Below are positions 47,207 through 58,758 of a DNA stretch of 64,000 nucleotides, piece by piece. Numbering within the stretch: position 1 is the stretch's first letter; every line of letters starts with the position of its first letter. A model generated the notes under the pieces. The model searched no databases. It had not been told where the DNA came from and worked only from the letters and a program-made list of their open reading frames with translations. Position numbers and translations under genes: made by a program. Source of the stretch: Dichomitus squalens LYAD-421 SS1 (lineage: Eukaryota > Basidiomycota > Agaricomycetes > Polyporales > Polyporaceae); the NCBI RefSeq assembly GCF_000275845.1, contig NW_006766904.1:124001-188000 (forward strand). Reading direction: 5' to 3'.

Positions 47207-47924
47207 GGTATTGGTCTCAGGGTTCGAGTGGGGCTGGCCTCTAGAAGGTGCAGAGAACAGAAGAAAGGGCAGGGAGGAGTTAGCACTGTTCACGCTGGGA
47301 CCAAGAGGACCGGTGTCGATAGGAGCCCATGTGAGTGCATGTGTCTACGCGGCGGGCGCATGAAGGGTGTTCTGACAGGAGCAACCTCCGACAATCCTAT
47401 GATAACAATAGGGCCTACTTGAGCACTTTCAGCGTGTTATCAAGCTGTCATGTCTATGGGAACAAGGGATTAGTTGTGTTCGTCCAATAGAAAGCGTCGG
47501 GGACCACAGCGATCACTCACGAGGACTTCCAGCACTAGTACTGTTGCGTGCGGACTATCAAACATTTTTAGCAGTGGCTTGATAAGACGGCACGTCTCTG
47601 ATAAGGTCCTGGGACTCGGACGAAGATGCAACATGCAACAATTGTTCGCATTCGCCGCACACGGGGGTGTACTTAACGCTGTAGTACAAACCTCGCACGC
47701 AAAGAGGTGGACAGTGCTGGACGGGATTACTATAGTAGGTGTCAACCGTGACCGAACTTTGCACAGTGCGGCCTTCGGACGATTCGTGTATGAGCGTTCA
47801 CGGACCGGCCGGGCTCCAAATCCGATTTTACCGGGTTTGTGTTCGAAGAGCCGGCGATTCGCGGAGAACCTTCCGAGCTGGCGCTTTTCAAGTTCGTGCC
47901 TCTACTCTCCGCTGCCGTGTCGCT
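47207..47924. other. divergent promoter of F-box and thioesterase genes
   Basis: 718 bp between two opposite start codons. A 91-codon minus-strand frame (47470-47745) has no motif and is not called. Confidence 0.5.
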
Positions 47925-49823
47925 ATGTATTCTGCGGCGCGAAGAAGTCTCGCGGTCAAGTACAAAGCACCTGCCATTGGGCGCGATTTCCGATGTAGCG
48001 CTGCTATGCGTAACTTGGATGCGACTTTACACCGTTCGTACGAACTCGGTGCGGTGGAAGAAACGCAGAACATAGCGACTATGGACAAATTGCTGAGAAC
48101 GTTTCGTAAGTTTAAAGCAACTGACACAGCACTTGACACTGACCGGGTTGATGCAGGAGATCGCACGGACCCAGCCCATCAATCGTAAGCTATTTGGACA
48201 CGGCGCCAACATACGTTCACGCCCGCAATTTGAACTGACATTGGGCCGGCAGATTCCTCCCAGTACGCTCAAAAGGCCTCTGGTCCGAGGCACTGAGCAA
48301 GCTATCTATTACAGAGCAGCGGGAGCCTGTCCAAGACACAGCGAACCCTGCACTCAAGCACGCTCTGGAACCGAGACGCATGCAAGACTCCTACTGCGAG
48401 ATCCTGCTCCCATTTGCCTCATCTCCAGAAGTGCTCGACAGACACACGAACGCATCCGGAGGCATCAGGACAGGCTTGCTTATGGAGCACCTAGACTCGC
48501 TCTCAGGCAGTATTGCGTATAAGCATGTGCTGGGTCCCAAGGTTCCAGCGTTGCCGCCGGACGCTGGCTTCTATATCGTCACTGCCTCGGTTGAGAGGTC
48601 TGGTCCACCCGACTTTCGATAAGTCTCTGAAAACTACAGCTGACATGCGTGATAGGCTGGATATGCTTGCATCCCTCTACCCTGTGCGGGACATGCGATT
48701 GAGCGGGCAGATCATCCATACGGGTAAGAGCTCGATGGAAGTCGCAGTACGAATGGAAGCCTTGGAGAAGGACGGTCGCGAGCAGACCATTATGGTGGGT
48801 AAGTATCATTCAACCATATCTCATACAATGTATGACATCAACTATTAGAATACCAGGTCGATTCTGCATGGTATGTAGGGATGGACGCACACACCGTTCG
48901 AGGCCGGTGAACCCACTCTTGTTGGATACGGAGGAAGATCGCCAGTTGTACAACATCGGAGAAGGTTCATTGTTCTCGGACTCTTCGTAGTTGTTGAGGC
49001 CTCACTGACGGACCTCCAGTCCACAGGCGTCGCCGGCAGACGCAAGCAGACCGTTCTCTCGACCGTGTTCCGCCTACTGCGTCCGAATCCCAAGAGCTAC
49101 ACTCTATGTATCTCAATTACGGACAAGAGGAAAAGACGTCTAACCTGAATGAGGATGTGGAGAGGGTCTGGCTGGGAGATACCCGTCTCGAGAAAACAAT
49201 GGTGATGTTCCCTCAGGAGCGAAAGTATGTTTCCAATCTGTTCGGATCAAACTGCGAAAGACTCACTTCTTCACCACAGCGTGCATCAGAAGATCTTTGG
49301 TGGCTACCTAATGCGACTCGCATACGAGCTCGGGTTTGCCAACTCGTGTCTGTTCACGCGTGGGCACGTAACGTTTGTGTCTCTTGACGGCATCTCGTTT
49401 GCTCGCCCTGTCCCTATTGGCTCCCTCCTCCGTCTCACATCTAACATTGTGCATTCATCTTCATCAAAAGACTATCCTGCACTAGTAGTACGTACCTTTC
49501 TGCCATGCTATAGCCGAACTCACGTCTCAGAGGGCGCATAGCACGTCTGGGTGCACGCCGATGTAGTGGATCTCGAAACAGGGACAGAGCAACGAACGAA
49601 CGACTTTAGGTTCACCTGGTGTCGGGAGACCGGCCCCCCGCTGAAGAGGATTGTAGTGCCGAAGACATACGGTGGTGCGTCTAATTTAGCTGATCACATA
49701 GTACATGGGACGGCCGGGATGAGCTCAATCCGTTTTCGTCGTTCAGAGGCCATGCAGTGGGTCGAAGGGCGACGCGCTCTGGAAATGGGCTCAGAAATTC
49801 GAAAGCTGCGCAAGAGGCAATGA
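47925..49823 (+). CDS. acyl-CoA thioesterase, ACOT9-type double hotdog, probably mitochondrial
   Basis: Nine exons give 475 residues: 47925-48105, 48157-48184, 48253-48597, 48656-48798, 48857-48964, 49020-49224, 49280-49487, 49542-49674, 49747-49823. The N-terminus (MYSAARRSLAVKYK) is basic and free of acids, as in a mitochondrial presequence. The first hotdog unit carries SGGIRTGLLMEHLDSLSGSI and the second NVHQKIFGGYLMRLAYEL followed by SLDGISFARPVPIGS; this pair of blocks is the signature of ACOT9/ACOT10-type enzymes, which hydrolyse acyl-CoA to free acid and CoA. Exon 2 is 28 nt. All nine junctions keep phase. The substrate chain length cannot be inferred. Confidence 0.9.
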
Positions 49824-51448
49824 AGATCTGCATCACGACCTCCCAGCTCAGACATGCATTTGTAGTTCAGGAGCTGCAAAAAATCGAAGTTGTAGACAAT
49901 CCTCGCGTGTGCATCTCTTATCAATCGTCTGCTAAGATAAGGTATGGGACCTTGCACTCGTACGGAGTCTGCCGCGGTGTTATTAAGCAACGACTCTTGG
50001 GTATGTGGCACCAAACTGTGCTTACCGGAAATACCTTCCCATTCCCATTGATCTACCGGACTCTGCTGAGTGAATGAAAGGTACCAGGTTTGCAAGGCGT
50101 CTTCGGGGCTCATGCGTCCCATCGTCCTGTAAACTCCTTCCTCAGCATCCCCTCCTCACCATTGGCTCGACAAAGCATGTTTCATGCAACGTAGATCCCG
50201 ACCGCCAACAACGGATGCCCCAGCAACTTCCCCGCAGGCGTGCCTCGCAATCCCGCTTCCGTGTACCACGACCCGCCATCGTCATTACGATGATGTTCCG
50301 AGCCGCAATCACGGCGGAGGCGATGTAGCTCGGGCGGCGTACGATTACGTGTGGCCCGTCCGTGATGAGCTTGTGCACACCCAGCTCCTATGTTCCGTTC
50401 TCCCTCTCGTGTTGGCGACCGAGGCGATAATAAACCGTGATAGATACACGCAGCATTGGCGAGGAGAAGAGAAATCTTGAAAAGCGGGGTATACAGAGCT
50501 GGAATCAGGAGGGAAATGCAAGGACAAGTCCTTTTATAAGCATATGTGCGCTGTTGAGTCGTATCTTGCTCGACTATTCGTTAGAGTCTATGGAGGCTGT
50601 CCATGTCCCCCCGGTGTCCACTGAGCGCACACCAGTCAAGAGAGAGGTGCTACTACACCATTGGGGCTGGTCTGTGCGCGTTGCCGCGTCATCCTGCTGA
50701 GCAGAGACTCTTAAGTACAATCTGACGCCCCGGGGAAGGATGATACCGAGTGGTTATTCATTTATCAAGCCGAGCACGTAGATTGTTCTGCACGGGGTAG
50801 AACCAGCCTACCGACCTTCGTTTTCCACTGGGGCGTCCTAGGCTAGACACGTTACTACCGCATAGCAAGTAGACCTACCGTTGATCGATAAAGTTTCCGA
50901 GACTGTTGTCCCTCCCTAAATTCCAGTATTACACTTGAACCGTTCCTGAGTATCTTTTGCCGTTTGTTGGAGGCGGGAGGAGCATTTGAAAAGATGTCCA
51001 GCTCAAGAAACATGGATTGTGTCGTCTTGACCATCGGTAGGTACAACAATTCGAGCTTTACGCGTGGAGTTCTTATATGTCGGTCGCTTTGTTTTTTGAG
51101 TGCTGACCAATCCGCTATGTCGCATCGATTCAGCAATACGTGGAGAGCTATCAAGGCCTGAGGTGTACCTTGAGCCGCTATGAACTATGGTATGTTCGCG
51201 CGGACTGAGTAGCAGCGGTTACGAAAGAACCGGAGCGTATGAAGCTGGCATAACAATGAGATCAAGGAGGATCAAGGTGCGCAAGACTTGTGATAAACAA
51301 AATTGAAGTGGGGTTATATAAGCCATAATTGCGAGATCCATGGGCGCCTATACCAACTTCCGCTCTTACATCGATCCCCACACCATCCTCGCGCTCACAG
51401 CCGTTTCTGCATCCTCCTCCTCTCACGTCTCTGCAGTAACACAGCACA
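49824..51448. other. intergenic, no gene seen
   Basis: 1.6 kb with short frames on both strands (for example 50855-51154 minus, 99 codons) but no motif or splicing logic. It ends with the UBC7 promoter. Confidence 0.5.
51315..51322 (+). promoter_or_regulatory. TATA box of UBC7
   Basis: TATATAAG 127 bp upstream of the ATG, followed by a pyrimidine-rich leader. Confidence 0.55.
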
Positions 51449-52436
51449 ATGTCTGCTAGGTCTGGAGCTCCGGGCCATGTGGCCTCCAACACTCTCCTAC
51501 TCCGGCGTCAGCTCGCGGAACTCACCAAGCATCCCTTGGAAGGCTTTTCCGCAGGTACGGACCGTCCGGGTTTCGCGGGATATAGCGAATCACTGATGAA
51601 CCTGCATGATGGATATCCTGTACGACGTTGCATGCCTTTTTCGAATCATGGTACGCGGCTTCAGGTCTTGTCGACGACAACAACCTCTATGAGTGGGAGG
51701 TGATGATCATTGGGTACGTCTCTCCTAGCGGCTAGTTCTTCAGGCTAGATTTGAACGATGCTGTCTTCTGTTAGCCCTCCGGACACCATATAGTACGACC
51801 ATCTCGTATTTAATCATATCACAGGAAGTAGTCCTGACTCGCTTCATTAGCGAGGGTGGCTTCTTCAAAGCTCGCCTGAGCTTCCCGGAAGACTTCCCCC
51901 TGAACCCTCCGAAGATGAAGTTCATCACACCGATGTGGCATCCTAACAGTGCGTCCATCCCAATCCATGTCCCTGCATCGTTTTACCTACGTCATTACAC
52001 AGTCTACCCCGATGGCGTCGTTTGCATCTCGATCCTAGTCAGTCGTTCGCATGCTCTACAACAGGCACATTGGGCTTATGCATCGTTCCAGCATCCACCA
52101 GGTGAAGATCAGTATGGATATGAAGAATCCGGAGAGCGTTGGCTGCCCGTGCACACTGTCGAGTCGATTGTTAGTTCCCCAATGTGCCCTTCTAGGCCGT
52201 CGCTCACATTCCACCGTCCTGCAGCTTCTCAGCGTGATCTCCCTCCTTTCATCCGACAAGCCAAATTTGGACAGTCCCGCTAATGTGGATGCGGCGAAAG
52301 AAGTTCGAACCGACTTCGAAGGTATGCCAGTGTGTTTGCTTTCGCAGTCATGTACTGAATCTCCGTGGCCGTCACAGGGTACAAGAAGAAGGTCCGCCGC
52401 CTCGTGAGGAGAAGCGCAGAGGAGGGTTGGGACTGA
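51449..52436 (+). CDS. UBC7: ubiquitin-conjugating enzyme E2, Ubc7/UBE2G2 type
   Basis: Eight exons give 179 residues: 51449-51554, 51665-51713, 51775-51792, 51851-51948, 52003-52037, 52092-52169, 52225-52321, 52378-52436. The UBC fold is complete with HPN at 88-90 and the active-site Cys98 in VVCISIL. The acidic loop after it ([17 protein letters not shown]) is the hallmark of the Ubc7/UBE2G2 branch, which works with Cue1 and the Hrd1 and Doa10 ligases to ubiquitinate misfolded ER proteins. Exon 3 is only 18 nt. KAR2 in the same window belongs to the same ER quality-control system, but the two are 11 kb apart and there is no sign of shared control. Confidence 0.97.
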
Positions 52437-53300
52437 GTGTTTGCTCATCTACCCCCTCCCCTCTTCTGTGCTCGACTTCCGTCGTACACTCGCTCCTACG
52501 GACTCTTCGTGTCAGTCGACGTCTCCCGATGCATCCATGTCCTGTTCACGTCATGTTCACGTCCACGTCTTTTGGGTCTCCAGTTGTATCGTGCTATCCT
52601 CCGTCTGTTTCGCCGTTACGCTGTTTACATACTACACTCCTGCCTTCACCCATCCCAAGCCCATACATTCCCACCGATACTGTTACACGACACCCACATC
52701 CGCCTTCCCTCGTAATCGGGAGCAGTGTAAGATTCTCTTCACACTGCACTCGCATAGCAATGTTGTCATAGGAATGTTTTGTATCGAGATATATATCAGA
52801 ACCTGTGCCTGTACTTATTCACATAGCCCGTTCTATTCCACGTGTAGCTTCCGGGACGCTTTCTTGTGGCGTAGTGCCGACTTATTAGGATCTGAGTTAG
52901 GTACGTTCACCGAGCTTTCCCACGTCATGAAGTCGAGTCACGCTGAAGATATCATAGAATCTCGAAAGTGTGCCTTCCGGGCTTCCGAGACCCACTCGAC
53001 AGAAATTGATGCTCTTCAGCAGCGTAGGCGAAGTGACCAGCCCAATCAATTCTACTCACCGTCTTTCCTATCTCAGTACCAGCTCGCCGTTGATTGTCAC
53101 AAAACTATGCTCTTCGTCCAAAGAATATGGAAGTCATCTTATCGTACCTGCGCACTATTACCTGTAACTTCAGGGTCCAGACCCAGCATCCCAACCAGAC
53201 TACCTGTTGCGTCCTCCACCTTCGGCCAGACCATCGTCAACCATGGAAAAGTACACCATCCGCTTTTTTTCGATCCTCAAGAGCGCCACCGCTCACGCCG
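52437..53300. other. UBC7 3' region; long uninterrupted frame of doubtful meaning
   Basis: 864 bp, pyrimidine-rich at first. A plus-strand frame of 351 codons (52441-53496) crosses it but is Ser/Thr/His-rich, has no domain and runs antisense into the Tm-1-like relic. Confidence 0.5.
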
Positions 53301-54118
53301 CTATGCGCTCACGCCTCCGCGCGGAACCTTCAATTCCGTGCCGTCTAGCCTCGCACCGGACTCCCACAACTGCCTCGCGATGGTCTCTCCGAACTGCTCG
53401 CATTCCTCCCGTGTCGTGCGTATGAGCATGACGCAGGGGCATGTTGACACAACTTCTTCCAACGCGTTTGCCACTTACTCGGGGCGGTATTCATAGGCCC
53501 GAAGAATACAAACTCCAAAGCGCCCAGCGAAATGACCTGGGGCACGCCCTTGCGCTCGGCCACGTCGAGTAGATGCGGACACGTGGCGAGGACCCCGCCT
53601 ACGAGCTCATCCGCGAGCTCTGTTGTCGTGAGGTCGAGGACGCCGTCGAAGAATCTTGGACGTTAGACGCTCTATCACTCGTCCGCCTGCGCCTGTCACG
53701 GAACACTTATGGTCTGTGTGCGATCGAGCCTGGCGAGGAGCGACCGCGCGTGGGTCACCGCAGAAATCATCACCCCAACCACGTCATCGCAATCAATCTT
53801 CCCCTTGTCCCGCCTGCACACGTTCTCCGCTCCAGGCGGAGAGGGCGGCACGCGTTTCTCGCTCATTGGCCCATGGTACGCTCTCACCATGCCCGCGACC
53901 GCGCCCGCTGCGTTCTCGAGGATCGGACAGAGGAGGTCATTCAGCCCCGCGATGTCCACAACGCTGTACAGGACCTTGACGTCCGAATCCTGGACGAAGG
54001 GTCCGACCGCGGCCATCATGCCCGCGAGCAACTCGGGGAATGCAAGCGGGAGGGCGCGGAACACCCCCGCTGCGAGTGCGCACTCCCCAGAGCCGCCTAG
54101 GCCAACCACGGTGTATAC
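53301..54118 (-). pseudogene. relic of a Tm-1-like/UPF0261 protein
   Basis: Conserved blocks of the UPF0261/Tm-1-like domain occur in order on the minus strand: VVGLGGSGECALAAGVFRAL, DVKVLYSVVDIAGLNDLL then NAAGAVAGM, VTGAGGRVIERL, FFDGVLDLTTTELADELVGG, GVPQVISLGALEFVFFGPMN, and VMLIRTTREECEQFGE ending in a stop at 53301. The blocks lie in different frames, with breaks near 53700, 53655 and 53430 and no room for introns. The N-terminal part of the domain is absent upstream of 54118. The gene is dead and truncated. In tomato, Tm-1 is a tobamovirus-resistance protein; the usual fungal role is unknown. Confidence 0.85.
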
Positions 54119-54267
54119 TCCGTAGACATCGCCGACTCGTTACTGGGGTGCTATTAAACCCATGCTATTCACGGCAACTTCTGGTTCCGAAGAGTCGAAG
54201 AACTCCGCAGGAGAATGCACGTGTCAGGCCTTGGTGTTCTGTGAAATGGACTTCATGATGAGAGTCA

Positions 54268-54288
54268 GTACCCGGGAGGCCCGGGTAC
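54268..54288. repeat. perfect inverted repeat, 9-3-9
   Basis: GTACCCGGG and CCCGGGTAC flank a 3-nt spacer, the same arm and spacer lengths as the repeat at 7261-7281 but with different sequence. Confidence 0.6.
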
Positions 54289-57200
54289 AGGAGAGAAGTT
54301 CTAGCGACCTCGGGACTTGACAGCGGCTTGGCCTGAACATTCTTGAAACCTTGGAATTCTTTGACTCGATACTTGATATTTCCTAGCATAAGAAGGAGTT
54401 GACAAAAACGAGGTGAGTCCAGACTGGACCCGTAGCAAAAATCGGTCTGAGCTCCTCGTACCTGGTGAAGTGAATTCCTAGTACCCAGGTTCTCATTCCA
54501 AAGTGGATCCCTGAGCATTCAGCGCAAACAATCAGGTGGTGGTGATTAGCTTGCACCACCAGGTGTGTTATGCCAGACAGCGGCTAGCGCTAGCGCTGAC
54601 TTCAGAATGCTTGCGATTATGTCAGCAGTTGGGCGTCGCTGGGTTCGATTAACAGCGCCGTTATGTCCTCTTCAGATTATGCCAGCAAGTGCTTACTCGT
54701 GCACTTGCATGGTGGTAGACTATCATTCCTTGCAGATCGCTCTCGTCTTGCCTCTTGGACTTTTCGTGTCAACAGGCTGATGAATGCGACAGTCTTTTGG
54801 TAGCAGACTAAATGTCCTGCCGGTCTTCCTTCTCGCCATGGTGGAATAGCCGGCGCTCCAGGTTCATACTGACGCAACCTCAATATACCAACGACGGTAA
54901 CAGCCACCTGACTATATTTCACCTAGGGATCCCAGTGCTCAGCTAGAGCTCTCCTGTGGTGTGCTTCCTCATGGTGAGGGGAATGGTAGACAATGTAAGC
55001 TTCACCCCTGTCTTGTCAGCACTTCAAAGTTAATTCACCGGAACTCTTGCAGCGGTTTGACGTATCGTACTCTCGGTTTTCAAACAGCGCCTGGTCTTGT
55101 GCGATAGCGCCTGATAAAGCCTACCGTGATCGTGACACAGGAAAACTCACGCATTGCTCGTGCACCAGGAGCACTGTTCCGCCATTCTCCGTGCATCTAG
55201 CTGTAGGCCGCTGTCGCAAGACCTGCAGGGAAGGTCTTGCATACAGCGCAGATGCAACGATCTGCTGTTCGTCTGTCTGCCAACTGTGCGATGCGCGGTT
55301 CAATGAATGACCGTAGCTCGCTCGCCACGCAGGCGGACGTGCGGTCCTTGCGTCTCGCATCGCAGTCGGCTTAACTCAATGTATGTTCCCTTCGTGCGCC
55401 TCTGCAATTTATGAGACACTAAACAAAGCCATGCACAGCTTACCGAGTTCCATGGCACTGCGTCGTGTGTCGGAGGACAGCTATCAAGAAACTGCCTTTC
55501 CAGGACCCAGCAAGACAGAAGCCGGTGCGCGTGGATCCATACGTACCCGGAACACGTCAAATTTGTCGGCGTTCCTTCGCTCAGCCGGTGCATTAGATCA
55601 AGACGAAGTGCCAGATCTACCAAATCGCCTGGATTAGTGTTGGTTTGCCGCGTTTTGAGTCGAGCTGAGCTGTTGTCCCTTACTTACCTTCCCATCGTCG
55701 GCACAATGCAGCGAGCCAACAAGAGACCTAGATTGGCAAGTCCGACCGCCGAGGTCGATCGTGTGCGCCGGTCCTAGGTGATTAACGACTTGTATATCCA
55801 ACGACGGACTGACGTCAGGTGGTAGGCCTCGCTCCCGGTTTATGGCGTTTCCGGTGATAACCACGGACCCGAGCAAGCGCTGGGTGTCGATCGCTGGTAC
55901 TGCGGTCGGCCGTCTCCCGTTGTCGGCCACCTAGTGCTCGCCCTGCGCCGATGCAAGTGTTATATTCGGGATGTGGCCATCTGCGCCTTCATCATGTCGA
56001 TTTCTGTTCGCTTTATGGCTGTACACTTCGCAACGCCATTTGGACCAGAAGCTCAAGACTTTCGCGGCCCCCCAGCCACCCAACCCACTGGGTATCATTA
56101 ATTCCTGATGTATGTGGTATGTTTCTCGATCATTCAGTGCAGTGCTGACATGGTTTGTGCTGAGTACTTGCCGCACCTCAGCTCGCTTCCAGAGGCTCCT
56201 TCATGTGTCCCAAACCGGTTGTCTAGATGTCATGCACTGTGGAGGCTCATAATCTCGCAGCAATGTCATTCGCGCCCCTACCGTCTCCGACGATCCGAGC
56301 AGTAAGTCCCATGGCTGATACCACCCGAAACCAAGCTCACAATATGTCTCTGGCACCTTGCACTGCCATGATGATGTTTTCAGCTCCGAGGTCGTATGTG
56401 GTCCCATCGTAATGGGCCTGGCTCTCCTTCGTTATAATTGCCGTTCAAGCACGCCAGACCCTTCAGTATCCTTGTCCATCCGGTTCTGCTATTGGTCCAG
56501 CTACACTCTCGGCTTGTCGCGAGAAGAGGAGAAGATCAGGCTAGGGTGGGAACGGTCCAGTATCAGGAGGTCAGTCTCAGCAACGATCGCAGTTTTGGTG
56601 CCATGGTGCGTCGTGCATGAATTCGCAAACTTACGATCTGGACGGAGTTGGTACTGTCGAAGCACCAGCTTACGCACTTCAGCATACAAGGACTCAAACG
56701 CAGGTGGTTCTCACCGCAACTACTGACCCCGGTCAACGGTGTTCCGATGCGAATCGCCGTCATGTTCGTTGTTCTATGACTCTATCAACTCTAGGTCACT
56801 TCCCGATAGACCGCGGCCGTCGTCTACACGCCGCCGCAGCCCAATCCAGCCGGTCTTTCTCGGACGCGGCGAAGCATGATGGACATAGTGATGCAGCGCG
56901 AACACGCCCACCGCCCTTCTTTCTTTCATGGAATTCAGCCTTTCCCACTCGCCCACGGTCCTTTCCGCATTCCCGGATCCCTTTTGCTCCACCGCCGTCC
57001 GAGCCCATTGGCACGGTATCTTGCGGTGGCGCACTTCCACGCATCGCTGCCAGGCTTCCCATTCTCGTCGCTTCTTTTCCCCGCTTCCCTCCGCATCCGC
57101 TCGCTGGTCGTGGCTCCGGTACTTTTAGCGCCGTCTAGATGACGTTGTAATAGGCAATAGTTTATCCTGATGTAGACGGGATATTCGGACCGAAGTGGTC

Positions 57201-58702
57201 GGGATTGGTTGCCGCATGTGCTCGAGTACTACCATCGATGGTCTAGGTTCTGAACTCAAGGTGCGTACCTGCAAAGCTTCCGGATGGCGATACTGACCTG
57301 TCTGGAGGCAGGTCTACACGAGGCGCGGTGACTTGCGTTTCTTGGTGGCGAATGCCATTCACGTAGCAGCCGCAGCGCAGCAAATATTCTGGAATGCCTG
57401 ACCATCCGTTCCTCAGACGTACAGACACCCTTACTCGCGCCAACGTAACACAAGGCAATGTGTCGCGCGGATGCAGAAGAAACGTTTGCATATCCGGTGT
57501 TATAGCGCTGCTTGCGCGTCCCCTTTTGTGTTCGGAAGAAGTACGAGACCGATCAAATTCGTGCGGGAAGCCCGCCGCACACAGCTGCTCGGGCTCCTGT
57601 GTTGACTTGATAGGACCTGCGCTGGCACACATCACACTCGCTTCCCTTGCACACAAGCTGCTGTTATCTCAGGCACTCTCCGGGGACCCCATCGCGACCC
57701 TCAAACCTCCGTTGTTGCCGAAAAGCTTCCTCCCGCGGCCTCTCACCTGCCCCTCGCGTCCGTCTCGATTGCGGCGAGACCCTCGAGGTTCGATCGCGTC
57801 GTCCTCACGTTAGCGATCTCAACGCCGCAACATGTTCGCAGGTCTGGCCTCTGGGCCCTCTCTCAGGCTCGCTATCTCGGTAGACGACCTTCCGTCATAC
57901 GTGCCCCACGATAAGAATATCCCGAAACTACCCCTCCTACTCCGCTTTCGTCTCCAGCCTGCCCCTCTCGAACTCTTCCAGCCGCGGCACGCCGTCGCCC
58001 TCCTTGAGGTCTCTCTGCCTCCCTGCCAACCCGGCGCAAGAGGCACCCCCGTGTCCGGTGAGCGAGCGTACCACACGCGAGCACCTTTGCTCGCGCTCAG
58101 ACTCAGCCTCCAGGCCCAGCGTCCGCGAGGCCGATGTGATTCCGGACACGGTTCGCTGGTTCGCTGTCTGTCCGATTGCAGCAGCGCAACACCCGCATTG
58201 GCATCCCCTTCCCGGCACCCGGGCGCGAGGTCCTCCATCTGCCCCCGCGTATCGCTCGAGCTCAGGGCGTGTGCTCACGTGCGGGCCCCAATTACGAGTT
58301 TACGAGTAGCCTTGGCGAGCAAAGGCTCCATTGCGCCGGCTCGAGCCCTCAAGAGCTGGCTTGATCGCGAGCCGAATAGGGTCCGCCCGCGCTCCCCCCC
58401 TGGAGTATGCGGGACCCCGCTTCGTCGCGCTAGGACGCGTCCGCATTGATACCGAGGTCGCGGAGCGCAGATAGGACAGCGTGGCTGGCGTGTTACGCGT
58501 CGCTGGTGGCCGGCTGAGTTCCATGATTGGGCGGGTGTGCGAACAAATGAGAGGGCGATGACGAACGTTGCGCTCTCTGGAAGGCCTGCAGAATTTCTGA
58601 CCCGCGCGTCCAAATGCTCCCCCTGGCGGTGTTCTGCGATATCTCTCGCGCTCATAAAGAAACGTCTAGACGGGGGAGGACGGTCGATCACGGCGGGCTT
58701 CT

Positions 58703-58758
58703 GGCGGGTGCTTCCCGTGGCAAGCCCACGAAAGCGTGGGTCACGGGAAGCGCCCGCC
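58703..58758. repeat. strong imperfect hairpin
   Basis: Arms 58703-58719 and 58742-58758 pair over 17 positions with a single mismatch that would be a G-U wobble in RNA. An inner 6-bp stem (58725-58730 with 58735-58740) encloses an AAAG loop, with a 5-nt bulge against one base between the stems. Confidence 0.8.

Noticed and set aside
48857..48964. Suspected frameshift in thioesterase exon 5
   Set aside because: Recounting the codons showed the frame is continuous.
49694..50122. 142-codon minus-strand frame
   Set aside because: It overlaps the last exons of the thioesterase on the opposite strand and shows no family motif.
54640..54660. T-loop-like GGTTCGATT that might mark a tRNA
   Set aside because: No acceptor or anticodon stem can be paired around it; no tRNA gene was found in the window.
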